This document shows, one piece after another, positions 1 through 8,913 of a DNA stretch of 64,000 nucleotides. The notes below the pieces were generated by a model that saw nothing but the letters and a program-made list of their open reading frames with translations, did not search any database and was not told the DNA's origin. The stretch comes from SbD1 sp039679945 (GTDB lineage: Bacteria > Desulfobacterota > Syntrophobacteria > Syntrophobacterales > Syntrophobacteraceae), in the NCBI GenBank assembly GCA_039679945.1, contig JBDKTY010000241.1, positions 44,738-108,737 on the forward strand, given 5' to 3'. How positions within the stretch are numbered: the first letter of the stretch is position 1; every line of letters begins with the position of its first letter. The translations under genes and the position numbers were made by a program.

Positions 1-254
1 TCCGCCTGTTCACAAGTGCCATAAGTGATGTAACCGCTCTTATAGCCATCCGGGGGCTTCACGTCCACCTCGGAAAGAAACTCCGAATGGCGCAACGGCA
101 AAGCCGTGTCGGGCAAAACCTGGTCCTTGTAGTCGGACAGGTTTACCCCGAGTTTGAATCCACCAATTTCGCGGGGTACATCATGTGTCTCATCCGCGGC
201 AGGTGCAGGCGAAGAAAAAAACAGTAACAGCAAGATTGGAAGTAACCTGAGCAT
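1..254 (-). CDS. Secreted protein, N-terminal fragment (cut by window edge)
   Basis: A leftward reading frame opens with ATG at 254-252 and stays open to the window edge, giving 84 visible residues. The first 20 residues (MLRLLPILLLLFFSSPAPAA) form a typical Sec signal peptide with a hydrophobic core and an Ala-x-Ala-like end. The mature part starts with ADETHDVPREIGGFKLG. The product is therefore probably exported to the periplasm or outer membrane. I do not recognise the family from this short stretch, and the rest lies outside the window. Confidence 0.6.
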   Translation of the reverse strand, partial: MLRLLPILLLLFFSSPAPAADETHDVPREIGGFKLGVNLSDYKDQVLPDTALPLRHSEFLSEVDVKPPDGYKSGYITYGTCEQA

Positions 255-737
255 AGGGTAGCTGCCGGGGCCCTCGTTTCTTATCACTTGGATGTACGCA
301 TCGTGCCGAAATCCTGGACAGGCATGAGCGATAAAGTCAAAAATCATTATACCAGAGAATCCCGACAAAAAGACATCGGATTCCACACTCCGCACGAAGG
401 TCTTGCCGGAAAACGTTTCCCTGGCTTGAACCAGTCGAGTGTCGATCATTGACTCAACTCGGCATTTTCACCCGCGAAGCTTAACCTTTTTCGATAAACC
501 CTTTGCTGGAGCCGATTTAGAAAATTTGAGCCCGCAGAGGTGAGCTAGGAGAAGATATCTTCCCAATTTAAGCGATACCGCGGCAATGAGTCGGAATCTG
601 CTCATTTTCGCTCAAATCCGTCTGTTTTCATTTTGTCTAAACCTTTGACTGGAACATGCTTTTACAGTTATGAAACCATTTCAGGAGGGGCGATCTTTTT
701 CTTCAAATGCAAGCGACAGCAAAAAAGGATATAATTT
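255..737. other. Divergent intergenic region upstream of nrdJ
   Basis: This 480-base stretch separates the leftward secreted protein from the rightward ribonucleotide reductase, so it should carry promoters for both. The only promoter-like pair I see for the reductase is TTGACT at 645-650 and TTATGA at 668-673, spaced 17 bases, which is weak. A purine-rich AAAAAAGGA precedes the nrdJ ATG by about 9 bases. I did not find an NrdR box or a convincing cobalamin riboswitch. Confidence 0.3.
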
Positions 738-3011
738 ATGGAGAACCTGGAGGTTTTTCCGGCGTCCTCTTTTACCGGAGAGGAATATGACACTGCGACA
801 GCATACGGAGGTCCCGTGGCGCAGGAGAATGGAGGGATTAAACTGAATCTTACACCAAATGCCCTTACAGTATTAGAGAAACGCTACCTGATCAAAGGTG
901 AGGACGGAAAACCCGTAGAGACGCCCGAAGAGCTTTTCCGCAGAGTTGCCGATGCCATCGCCCGGCCTGATGCTCAATTCGAAGGTCCGGAAAAGGTCCC
1001 CGAGACAGCGAAGAAATTTCTCAGGTTAATGACCTCGCTCGACTTCATGCCCAATTCCCCCACTCTCATGAATGCCGGCCGCCATCTCGGGCAGCTTTCC
1101 GCCTGCTTCGTTCTGCCCATTGAAGATTCCATCGACAGCATCTTCGAGGCGATAAAACATGCCGCGATGATCCACAAAAGCGGCGGCGGCACGGGCTTCT
1201 CATTCTCCAGAATAAGGCCGGAGAATGACAAGGTCCTGTCCACGCAGGGCGTGGCGAGCGGCCCCGTTTCCTTCATGTCCGTCTTCGATGTCGCAACTGA
1301 AACGATCAAGCAGGGAGGGACCCGGCGCGGCGCCAACATGGGCATTCTTCGCGTGGACCACCCTGATATTCAAAGATTCATAACGTGCAAAACCGCAAAC
1401 GACCGCATGACCAACTTCAACATCTCGGTCGCCGTAACAGACGACTTCATGCAAGCGGTTGAAAACGGATCGGACTACCCCCTGCTCAACCCCCGTTCGG
1501 GACAGGAAGTCGAAAGGCTGTCCGCCCGCGAGGTATTCCAGACCATAGTCGAGTCCGCCTGGAGCAACGGCGAACCCGGAATCATCTTTATTGATGCCAT
1601 GAACCGCGACAATCCCACACCGCTCGTGGGGAGCATCGAGAGCACCAATCCATGCGGCGAGCAACCCCTTTTGCCCTACGAATCCTGTAATCTCGGTTCC
1701 ATTAACCTCGCCAATATGGTTCAGAATGGACAAGTCGATTACATCCACCTCAAGGAAGTCGTATGGGACGTCGTGCACTTCCTGGACAACGTGATTGAAG
1801 CGAACAAATATCCACTTGATGAAATCGACAGGATAACCAGGAGCAACCGTAAAATCGGGCTCGGAGTGATGGGATATGCCGACATGCTGACGGCCCTCGG
1901 CGTCCCGTATAATTCGGATGCGGCCGTGGAAACGGCCGAAGAGGTGATGGGCTTCATTCAGAAAGAGTCGAAGGCGGCATCAGCCTTCCTCGGCAAGTCA
2001 AGGGGCAGCTTTCCGAACTATACCGGCTCGGTATACGACCGGAAAGAAACCCCGCACATGCGAAACGCCACCACCACGACCATAGCCCCCACCGGCACAA
2101 TCAGCATAATCGCCGGGTGCTCCAGCGGAATCGAGCCGGTATTTGCAATCAGCTTCGTGCGAAAAGTCCTGGACGGCGCCGAATTGGTCGAGGTCCATCC
2201 GCTCTTCCAGAAGGTGGCCCGCGAGCGCGGTTTCTTCTCCGAGGATCTGATGCGGCGCATTGCCGAGAAAGGGAGCATTCGGGACCTCAAGGAGATACCC
2301 GAGGATGTACGGGAAGTCTTCGTGGTCTCCCACGATGTCGATCCCGAATGGCATATCCGAATCCAGGCGGCCTTCCAAAGGCATACGGACAACGCTGTGA
2401 GCAAGACGATCAATTTCCCTTTCAGCGCCACCGAGGAAGAGGTCTATAACGCGTATATCTCCGCATACAAAATGGGCTGCAAGGGGCTGACCATCTACCG
2501 CGATGGAAGCCGCGACGTCCAGGTCCTCAATATTCAGCGAAAGCCGCAATATCCGCAGGTTGAGCCCAGACCGCGACCCGATACGACACTGGGGGTCACG
2601 GAGCGTGTCAACACGGGATGCGGAAAGCTCTACGTCACCATCAACTCCGATGAGTACGGCTTCTGCGAGGTATTCGCCCAGATGGGCAAGGCGGGTGGTT
2701 GCGCCTACTCGCAAATCGAGGCGACCAGCAGGCTCATCTCGCTTGCGCTGCGCTCGGGCGTGAAAGTTGAAGCCATCATCAAGCAACTGGTCGGCATCCG
2801 GTGCCCCTCGCCCACCTGGAGAAACGGGGAACAGGTAGTCTCCTGTTCCGATGGCATCGCGAAGGTACTGACCCAGCACTCTCATACCACGGCGACCATC
2901 ACCTCGGCAGTCGCGGATGAAATGGGAGCATGTCCGGATTGCGGCGGGGCCGTTGAACACGAGGGCGGTTGCATCGTCTGCCGCTCGTGCGGTTTTTCAA
3001 GGTGCAGTTAA
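738..3011 (+). CDS. nrdJ: Adenosylcobalamin-dependent (class II) ribonucleoside-diphosphate reductase
   Basis: The 757-residue product reduces ribonucleotides to deoxyribonucleotides using an adenosylcobalamin-generated thiyl radical, which needs no oxygen and suits an anaerobe. Family hallmarks in order: PNSPTLMNAG near residue 105 with the redox cysteine in LSACFVLP, KSGGGTGFSFS in the substrate loop, NPCGEQ with the thiyl cysteine at about residue 306 and the general-base glutamate two residues later, and APTGTISIIAGCSSGIEP. The C-terminus has CGKLYVTIN and a small zinc ribbon with CPDC and CRSC pairs, typical of NrdJ and carrying the shuttle cysteines. No small radical-generating subunit gene is adjacent, as expected for class II. 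It is a single-gene unit ended by a strong terminator. Confidence 0.95.
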   Translation: MENLEVFPASSFTGEEYDTATAYGGPVAQENGGIKLNLTPNALTVLEKRYLIKGEDGKPVETPEELFRRVADAIARPDAQFEGPEKVPETAKKFLRLMTSLDFMPNSPTLMNAGRHLGQLSACFVLPIEDSIDSIFEAIKHAAMIHKSGGGTGFSFSRIRPENDKVLSTQGVASGPVSFMSVFDVATETIKQGGTRRGANMGILRVDHPDIQRFITCKTANDRMTNFNISVAVTDDFMQAVENGSDYPLLNPRSGQEVERLSAREVFQTIVESAWSNGEPGIIFIDAMNRDNPTPLVGSIESTNPCGEQPLLPYESCNLGSINLANMVQNGQVDYIHLKEVVWDVVHFLDNVIEANKYPLDEIDRITRSNRKIGLGVMGYADMLTALGVPYNSDAAVETAEEVMGFIQKESKAASAFLGKSRGSFPNYTGSVYDRKETPHMRNATTTTIAPTGTISIIAGCSSGIEPVFAISFVRKVLDGAELVEVHPLFQKVARERGFFSEDLMRRIAEKGSIRDLKEIPEDVREVFVVSHDVDPEWHIRIQAAFQRHTDNAVSKTINFPFSATEEEVYNAYISAYKMGCKGLTIYRDGSRDVQVLNIQRKPQYPQVEPRPRPDTTLGVTERVNTGCGKLYVTINSDEYGFCEVFAQMGKAGGCAYSQIEATSRLISLALRSGVKVEAIIKQLVGIRCPSPTWRNGEQVVSCSDGIAKVLTQHSHTTATITSAVADEMGACPDCGGAVEHEGGCIVCRSCGFSRCS

Positions 3012-3053
3012 GAAACGCGCCGGAATGCTTTCCCATGACATTGTCGTTATCGT

Positions 3054-3096
3054 AACCAAACCGGGCGGTCTCCCGTAACCGCCCGGTTTGGTTTTT
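3054..3096 (+). terminator. Intrinsic terminator after nrdJ
   Basis: A perfect 16-bp stem (3054-3069 with 3078-3093, core CCGGGCGG/CCGCCCGG) closes an 8-base loop and runs into a T tract at 3092-3096. It lies 43 bases after the nrdJ stop. Confidence 0.88.
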
Positions 3097-3101
3097 ATGC
3101 T

Positions 3102-3905
3102 TTGAACGCAACCTCGTATCAGCCCATCGTCTCTCATTGCGCAAAGATCGTGTGCCCCGTGGATAACCGGCCGGCAGTACCGCAAGAGATCCGCCGGGCG
3201 GGAAGGTTGGATGTCTTGGACTGCGACAACTGGGATTTGACCCCCAAAGAAGCCATAGCCCTTCAAAAACAGCTTGCCGGTTCGGTCATGATCCAGCCTC
3301 TGCCTTCCCGTTTCAAAATCCTCGCGGCATCCGACATCGGCTATTCCAGGACCACGGACCAACTCACCGCCGTGATGCTCGCTTTTAGCTGGCCCGGGCT
3401 CGAGTTGCTGGAAACGGCGGAAATCGTCTCACCCGTTCTGTTTCCATATATTCCCGGACTGCTGTCTTTCCGGGAGGTTCCTCCACTCATCGAGGCATTC
3501 CGGAAGCTCGAACATAAGCCCGACGTTCTTCTCTGCGACGGGCAGGGAATAGCCCATCCCCGAAGACTCGGATTTGCCTCGCACCTGGGGCTGTGCCTGA
3601 ACGTGCCGACCGTCGGCTGCGCCAAGAGCAGGCTGTGCGGCGAACACGCTCCGCTCACACTGAGAAAGGGCCGCAGTGTGCCGCTTCTTCTCGACGGAGA
3701 GCAGGTCGGACTCGTCTATTGCTCACGGGACCGGGTTAAGCCGCTCTACATCTCCCCCGGCCACCTCTCGGACATCACTTCTTCCAAAAAGCTGGTCTCG
3801 CGCTGCCTCGGCCGTTACAGAATTCCGGAACCGCTCAGGCTCGCGCATATCACCGCAACGCTCCTTCGTCGTCAACTCGGAGCAAACCAGCCCCTTGATC
3901 CCTGA
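3102..3905 (+). CDS. nfi: Endonuclease V (deoxyinosine 3'-endonuclease)
   Basis: The protein should cleave DNA near deoxyinosine and other deaminated bases. Family motifs are present: AASDIGY with the first catalytic aspartate, FPYIPGLLSFRE with the conserved glutamate region, and CDGQGIAHPRRLGFASHLG with the second metal-binding aspartate, followed by PTVGCAKSRL. The frame is open from a TTG at 3102, giving 267 residues. The family is usually near 225 residues, and the first ~38 residues look unrelated to it, so translation may start later, for example at the TTG at 3216, which follows a GGAAGG. The gene sits alone behind the nrdJ terminator. Confidence 0.88.
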   Translation: MNATSYQPIVSHCAKIVCPVDNRPAVPQEIRRAGRLDVLDCDNWDLTPKEAIALQKQLAGSVMIQPLPSRFKILAASDIGYSRTTDQLTAVMLAFSWPGLELLETAEIVSPVLFPYIPGLLSFREVPPLIEAFRKLEHKPDVLLCDGQGIAHPRRLGFASHLGLCLNVPTVGCAKSRLCGEHAPLTLRKGRSVPLLLDGEQVGLVYCSRDRVKPLYISPGHLSDITSSKKLVSRCLGRYRIPEPLRLAHITATLLRRQLGANQPLDP

Positions 3906-3973
3906 ATTCGCATGGATAAAAAATGGGAAACACCCCGGGATTCATCCCTGAACGACGGTTTGATATGAAATAG

Positions 3974-4218
3974 TTGCGTTCGGGATGACTCCACCCTGAA
4001 AATGAAGATGCCGATCGGAATTGACCTCTTCATGCTTCGATTCTTCTCAAGAAACAGCTTTTAAGAGTGAGCAATTTCAATGGCTTGCGGATCTTGCTTC
4101 GTCATCGACTTTTCATCAGTCCGGCGTATGCTGTTTTTTCTGCCGCGCCTTGCCACGCGAAAGCGGGGCATACTACGCTCGGCACGAACGGGAGGGAATG
4201 TCCCATCTTGAGCGCGAA
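3974..4218. repeat. Dispersed MITE-like repeat, copy A (long form)
   Basis: A 245-base element in the gap between nfi and the leftward unknown gene. It opens with TTGCGTTCGGGATGA and ends with TCTTGAGCGCGAATT, degraded inverted ends that match the sharp ends of the short copies at 47188 and 53826. Inside are two blocks shared with other copies: the AGAGTGAGCAATTTCAATGG block (about 4054-4095) and the CCTTGCCACGCGAAAGCGGG block (about 4148-4170). It has no plausible coding content. The rest of the 3906-4270 gap shows no gene. Confidence 0.65.
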
Positions 4219-4270
4219 TTGATATTAAAGACTGTCCCGCCCGGCAGCGCTTCCGCGGGATGCCGGCCTC

Positions 4271-4840
4271 TCAGGGATTAAGCGCGAGTCCGACGTCTGC
4301 CCGTTCGGCAAGAAAGGCTGCATAGTGGCGATCCAGGAAACGGCTGGAAAAAAGATAGACTCCGCCCACGGATGTGGTGACAAAGGTGATGTCCTGAAAT
4401 TCGGGGGTTTCGGCCATCGTCTTGAGACTGTCCGCGATCTGGTCGGGCTTCAGATCGAAGGGAGACTCCTCGAAGATTTCCAGTGGAAGGGGGCGGGGAT
4501 AGTCCGCCGAATTGCGGCGGACCTCTTCGGCCATAAGGATAACCGGCGAACTCTTGCGGTCCAGGATGGAAGCATAGGTACGGCTGAGCAGCGCGGGCAC
4601 ATAGTAGAGTGTTTGCCCGGAGATGCTCTCCAGAGCCTCTATTTCCGGGTAAGAAGCCAATGTCTCGTCCATCAGGGCATCGATCCCCGGGAAATCCGGT
4701 CCTTCCACGTCAGTGGCACCCCGGGACTTGAGACTCTCCAGCAATCCTTCCATTCCCATCAACCGACCTGCCCGGCTGGCATCCCTTACGACGTTGGCCA
4801 GCATGAGACGAATCGCCTCGCGGCCCTTTTCGGCTTCCAT
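4271..4840 (-). CDS. Conserved-looking protein of unknown function in AOR operon (YdhW position)
   Basis: A 189-residue protein whose ATG overlaps the stop of the upstream AOR gene (TAATG), indicating translational coupling. I chose this start over one 36 residues upstream, which lies inside the AOR frame. The sequence is acidic and soluble, with no signal peptide, membrane segment or cysteine motif. It has an N-terminal helical part, then SGQTLYYVPALLSRTYASIL and a C-terminal VTTSVGGVYLFSSRFLDRHY. I do not recognise its family. The gene order Tat ferredoxin, AOR, unknown resembles E. coli ydhY-ydhV-ydhW, so a YdhW-like accessory or assembly role is a reasonable guess by position only. Confidence 0.75.
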   Translation of the reverse strand: MEAEKGREAIRLMLANVVRDASRAGRLMGMEGLLESLKSRGATDVEGPDFPGIDALMDETLASYPEIEALESISGQTLYYVPALLSRTYASILDRKSSPVILMAEEVRRNSADYPRPLPLEIFEESPFDLKPDQIADSLKTMAETPEFQDITFVTTSVGGVYLFSSRFLDRHYAAFLAERADVGLALNP

Positions 4841-6954
4841 TATTTCTTCTCCGGCACCAGGTTCCTGGACTCCAGTTCTCGGCTCACGTCCCGGAGTCCG
4901 AGACGGGCATAAGCCTGGGCGGTGGGAGCCCCGCTCCCCGTGTCCCAACCCATTACCCCATAGAACATCTCCATTGCCCTGACCATGTCCTCACGGTCCA
5001 TCCGGATTGTCCCCTTGGTGAAAACAGGGGTCCCGGCCGGATCGTTGTAGACCCACTCAGGTATGAGATCGTGGCGCGCGCGCATCTCTTTGTCGCCCAT
5101 GTCGCGGATGGTAAGCGCCCTGTGCAGCACGAATATCTTCTCGCCGATAAGATCCAGTTCCTCCCGGCTCGTTTGCCTCCCGGTGGCCAGGCTGAAGAAC
5201 TTGGACTCCAGGCTGTCGTCACCCGAGTAGCCGCGTTCCTTGAGCGGGGAAGCCACCCACGGCCCCATCCAGTTGCAGAGTCCCAGGCTGTCGTGGAGTT
5301 CCTTGCGCACCAGTGACCATTTGGCCCGCATGGCCTTGTGGATATTCATGGGCGTGTAATTGCCGGGAGCATCCACGGCATCGGGAGACCCCCATATCTC
5401 CGCGGCCAGTTTCTTCTGAACCGCCAGGGGCAGTCCGTTTCGCACGAAGTTTGTATGGGAGTGACACTGCGGATCGCGGTTGTACTGTGTACTGATGATG
5501 GCTCCGCACTGGCCGTCATCCTCATTGGCGTGGTGTTTGGGATGGCCGAATTTCCAGTAATTGGTGGCGCGGTCCTTGCCCCAGGTCTCCTCAGGGATGG
5601 ACCAGCGGGCCAGGAGACCTCCCGTGCCCAGACCGAGTGCATGCCCCAGTTCACCCTTGCGCATGGCCACGCGAGGCAGAATATCCAGGAGGAACGCCGG
5701 ATCGCCGCTCTCATACTTGTCCCAGGAAATGGACGCATATTCTTCCGCGCCGATTTTGGTTTTCAGTGTACCTTCGTAATACAGCTTCAGAAGATCGCGT
5801 TGGAGTTGACCGTAGTTGCACCATACACCCAGATCGTCGGCCAGGTGCATCCCGACCATGCAAGCCTCGATAGCCGTCTCCCCCTGAGGGCCACCGGGAA
5901 GATTCTTGAAAAAGGAACGTCCAAAGACCATCCCCGCGCATGTATTCTGAGCGACTTCACGAATGCCGTATTTGGCGGACACGGCGGGAACCTTGAGTAT
6001 CGTGTGGCAGCGGATGGGACAGGCGGTGCATCCATTGCCCCGGACAGTATATTTCCAGGCCCCGTCGCCCAGAAAGAAGGCGCCGCTGTTGGAGCGAAAG
6101 GCGATGCGGTTAAGGTCGTACAACCCACCGTTGATTTCCAGAGGGGGGTCCGCCGCGCCCCAACGCTTTCCCGGCATCCCCACCCATCGGGAACCGGGAT
6201 TGTAATATTCGGACTGCGGATGAGGAGAACTGGGCACGACGTGCTGGTTGTTCCCGCCCAGGATGGATAAATGGAATTTGATCAGACGCTCCCATTCAGC
6301 CTTATCGCCCGCAATGCGCACTCCACCGCTGCCCTGCACTCCGATGGCCTTGAGATTCTTTGAGCCCATCACCGCGCCAATGCCGCCTGCTGAATGAGAG
6401 ACCGAATTCATTACCACCGACATCGGCACCAGGTTTTCACCGGCCTGGCCAATCGCGGCCACCACGCTGTCATTCCCCATCTCGCGGCTGATTTCCAGTG
6501 TGGCGCGGCGGATGCCGCTGCCCCACAGATGCCTGGCATCACGGATTTCCACCCGTGCATCCCGGATGGAAATCCACACGGGCCGGTCCGCCCTGCCCTC
6601 GATGATTATCCCGTCGTAGCCCGCATACTTGAGCTGGGCCGCGAACCGGCCTCCCATATGGCCGGAACCCACCAGTGGCCTGGGCCAGCAGGTAGGGAAC
6701 AGTGTCGTTATGGCGGTGCGTCCGTTGCAGGGCACACCGGTGCCGGCCAGTACCCCCGTGGCGAACACAATTTTGTTGCCCGGCTCCAGGGCGCCGGTTC
6801 CGGGTGGGACCTCGTCCCAGAGGACCTGGTACCCAATTCCGGTGCCGCCCAGCAACTCACCATATTTCTCAACGGTATCCTCGCAACGGATTGCGCCGGT
6901 GGAGAGGTCCACCCGCAGAATCTTACCGGCAAACCCTCCGTTCACTTTGCTCAT
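4840..6954 (-). CDS. Aldehyde:ferredoxin oxidoreductase-type W/Mo enzyme (YdhV-like)
   Basis: The 704-residue product is a tungsto- or molybdo-pterin oxidoreductase of the AOR family. Start at ATG 6954 is supported by AAGGAG just upstream and by the family N-terminus (GGFAGKILRVDLSTG). Motifs: LLGGTGIGYQVL near residue 35, MGSKNLKAI at 196-204, a [4Fe-4S] set C309-x2-C312-x3-C316 in NGCTACPIRC, and the fourth cysteine in the later LGLCNW segment. It follows a Tat-targeted ferredoxin by 40 bases and is translationally coupled to an unknown gene. AOR enzymes oxidise aldehydes or reduce carboxylates with ferredoxin. The ydh-like order suggests a YdhV-type enzyme whose substrate is unknown, so a classical AOR role is not certain. 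Confidence 0.88.
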   Translation of the reverse strand: MSKVNGGFAGKILRVDLSTGAIRCEDTVEKYGELLGGTGIGYQVLWDEVPPGTGALEPGNKIVFATGVLAGTGVPCNGRTAITTLFPTCWPRPLVGSGHMGGRFAAQLKYAGYDGIIIEGRADRPVWISIRDARVEIRDARHLWGSGIRRATLEISREMGNDSVVAAIGQAGENLVPMSVVMNSVSHSAGGIGAVMGSKNLKAIGVQGSGGVRIAGDKAEWERLIKFHLSILGGNNQHVVPSSPHPQSEYYNPGSRWVGMPGKRWGAADPPLEINGGLYDLNRIAFRSNSGAFFLGDGAWKYTVRGNGCTACPIRCHTILKVPAVSAKYGIREVAQNTCAGMVFGRSFFKNLPGGPQGETAIEACMVGMHLADDLGVWCNYGQLQRDLLKLYYEGTLKTKIGAEEYASISWDKYESGDPAFLLDILPRVAMRKGELGHALGLGTGGLLARWSIPEETWGKDRATNYWKFGHPKHHANEDDGQCGAIISTQYNRDPQCHSHTNFVRNGLPLAVQKKLAAEIWGSPDAVDAPGNYTPMNIHKAMRAKWSLVRKELHDSLGLCNWMGPWVASPLKERGYSGDDSLESKFFSLATGRQTSREELDLIGEKIFVLHRALTIRDMGDKEMRARHDLIPEWVYNDPAGTPVFTKGTIRMDREDMVRAMEMFYGVMGWDTGSGAPTAQAYARLGLRDVSRELESRNLVPEKK

Positions 6955-6994
6955 TCTGGCTCCTTGGGAATCACGAAACCGGGATGTATATCCA

Positions 6995-7729
6995 TTATTT
7001 GGAGATGTGACATTCCAGGCAACTCTGGGCTTTTTCGGCGGGGACGACGGTAAGAACGGACACGCGAGGGGGGACCTCGCGGGTGAGGTCCAGCCACGGG
7101 ACATAAGCAATGGCCCCGGATGGACATGCCTCCACGCATTTGGGACTGCCATGGCACAGGAAACACTTGGTGGCCTTTTGGCTTTCCTCGTCAAAGCTGA
7201 TCATGTCCCACGGGCATGCTTTCCGGCACAGCCGGCAGCCGACGCAAACCACCGCATCCACTACCCGTGCTCCGGTTACGGGATCGGCCTTGATGGCGCC
7301 CTCGGGGCAGGCGGTCTCACACGGAACGGGGTGAGGACACTGTTTGCAGGTATCCTGAATAAAGACGCCATTGCCCCAGGCTCCCCCCATTACGGGCGAG
7401 GTGAGCCCCCCGGGACCGAAGTTGATATTCCTGTCCACCTTGATCCTTGCCAGAGAAGGCTGCGAACGGCCGTCGTTGAATTCAGTGCAGGCAAGCTCAC
7501 AGCGGCGGCAGCCGACACACCGGGTCGGATCGGCCAGGATCAGCCCCTTGGCGTTTTCGATGATGATTACCGGGGCATCGGCGCCCCAGGCGCCGCGAAT
7601 GCTCAAAGCAGCCAGGCCGTTAACCGCGCAGGCGGTGAGAATGAGAAACTTCCGCCTCGAAATGGTAGTCTCAAACCCTGCCGCGGCGGCAGCGCGCGGG
7701 ATCAGTTCCTCTTTTCCTTCGGTCCCCAT
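6995..7729 (-). CDS. Tat-targeted polyferredoxin, electron-transfer partner of AOR-type enzyme
   Basis: The 244-residue protein has an N-terminal twin-arginine signal (SRRKFLILTACAVNG, about residues 25-40) with an Ala-rich cleavage region, so it should be exported folded. Four cysteine clusters follow: CVGCRRCELAC, CKQCPHPVPCETACPEG, CVGCRLCRKACPWD and CFLCHGSPKCVEACPSG, matching a four-[4Fe-4S] DMSO-reductase beta-type ferredoxin. A final CLEC lies near the C-terminus. It is the first gene of the leftward operon with the AOR-type enzyme. The catalytic partner has no obvious signal peptide of its own, so where the two meet is unclear. Related to YdhY/YdhX-type proteins by architecture. Confidence 0.88.
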   Translation of the reverse strand: MGTEGKEELIPRAAAAAGFETTISRRKFLILTACAVNGLAALSIRGAWGADAPVIIIENAKGLILADPTRCVGCRRCELACTEFNDGRSQPSLARIKVDRNINFGPGGLTSPVMGGAWGNGVFIQDTCKQCPHPVPCETACPEGAIKADPVTGARVVDAVVCVGCRLCRKACPWDMISFDEESQKATKCFLCHGSPKCVEACPSGAIAYVPWLDLTREVPPRVSVLTVVPAEKAQSCLECHISK

Positions 7730-8156
7730 GTCTCAATACCTGCTCTTGTGTCAACTCGCAATCCAGAGCACCCGAAAAACGCGGTCCTATACATTATCGT
7801 AGTCACCAGGATGAAACTGTATCATTTTCCCGCGCGAATGGGGAGATGCGGATTCCATTTGTCTTGAGCGGAGAGCATCCCTCCCGGAAATCCAGGCTCA
7901 ACAGGTTCTCCCGCCGCACGGGATCTCCGTTGATTCCCGATCGAGCCCCTCACCGTGCCCGCCGGCCCGGTTGAAGATCGTCGGGAGAGAACCGTGCTTG
8001 TTCCATCTCTGCTTAAAGGTAAGCATCCGCGGCTACACATAGAGAGATCATAAATGCCATACCCCTCACAAAAACATTGATATCTACTTCAATCATGAAC
8101 ATAATCAGCCAGGTTATCGTTTGAGATGCCTGATTACCGAGCTACCGGAGGCATAA
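7730..8156. other. Divergent intergenic region, AOR operon / TPR gene
   Basis: This 427-base gap holds the leader of the leftward AOR operon and the promoter of the rightward TPR gene. I see no gene. A TTGACA lies close to the ferredoxin start on the minus strand but has no matching -10. GC-rich self-complementary segments between about 7880 and 8010 could fold, but I could not match them to a known riboswitch. GGAGG precedes the TPR gene ATG. Confidence 0.3.
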
Positions 8157-8735
8157 ATGGCAGATCCCACGGACAAGATCCAACTGTACCGAGAAATGCT
8201 GAGACTCGATCCCTCATCCCGCATATTCGAGATTCTGGCGGAAGAGCTTTACGCCTCCGGCGAATGGGAGGAAGCGGAGATGGTCTGCCGGGAAGGCATC
8301 CGGTTTCATCCGGACAAAATGAGACCGCGTGTGCTGTTGGCACTTACACTGATGGAACTGGGCAACACGGAGCAATGCGAGCGCATGCTGCTCGATATAT
8401 ACAGCGAGATATCCAATAACAGCATCATTTTTAAACTTCTCTCCGATGTAGCCTCCAGTGCGAACGATCCCGTGCGCGCCGGCGGGTTTTCCCGGATCCA
8501 CGAAGCCTTCGAGAGTATTGAAACGCCGCGAGAGGAGAGGACGGAGGAGCGGCCAAAGGCGGCGACTCAAGCCAGACCCATAACCCGGGAACAATTTGAA
8601 CTCATCCTTTCGAAGCTGGCCGAGCGCGTGGAAGCGAGGCTGGCGGCTCCCGCGACCTTGCCGGACATATTCTCGAAAACTGAGAGAGATTTTCTGAAAA
8701 AGACAGTTTTAGCGGAACTCGAGGCTGTATCCTGA
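8157..8735 (+). CDS. TPR-repeat protein
   Basis: A 192-residue soluble protein with tetratricopeptide-like helices in its first ~95 residues (RIFEILAEELYASGEWEEAE, then VCREGIRFHPDKMRPRVLLA with the alanine/glycine spacing of TPRs). The C-terminal half is charged, rich in Glu, Arg and Ala, and probably helical, ending in KTERDFLKKTVLAELEA. TPRs mediate protein contacts, so this is likely a scaffold or assembly factor; the partner is not evident. GGAGG seven bases before the ATG fixes the start. It is followed by the DUF4390-ntrY-ntrC cluster about 180 bases downstream and may be co-transcribed. Confidence 0.75.
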   Translation: MADPTDKIQLYREMLRLDPSSRIFEILAEELYASGEWEEAEMVCREGIRFHPDKMRPRVLLALTLMELGNTEQCERMLLDIYSEISNNSIIFKLLSDVASSANDPVRAGGFSRIHEAFESIETPREERTEERPKAATQARPITREQFELILSKLAERVEARLAAPATLPDIFSKTERDFLKKTVLAELEAVS

Positions 8736-8913
8736 CGCCTCCGGAGGTCCAGTACACGGGCGGGATCCTTCATGGCGACGTCGCGAAACGTGTGTCGCCC
8801 TGTCCAGCCCCATGGACGATCCGGGTCCTGTCCTCCATCCTCATTTCGCTTGTATTCATACGTACCCTTCGCTAGAATCCGGAGAAAAGTTTGCGAAAAA
8901 CCAGCCAACGGGA

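Noticed and set aside
255..737. Cobalamin riboswitch or NrdR box before nrdJ
   Set aside because: No B12-box-like or NrdR-box-like sequence was recognised.
5338..6270. 310-residue ORF opposite the AOR-type gene
   Set aside because: Antisense shadow of a motif-complete enzyme.
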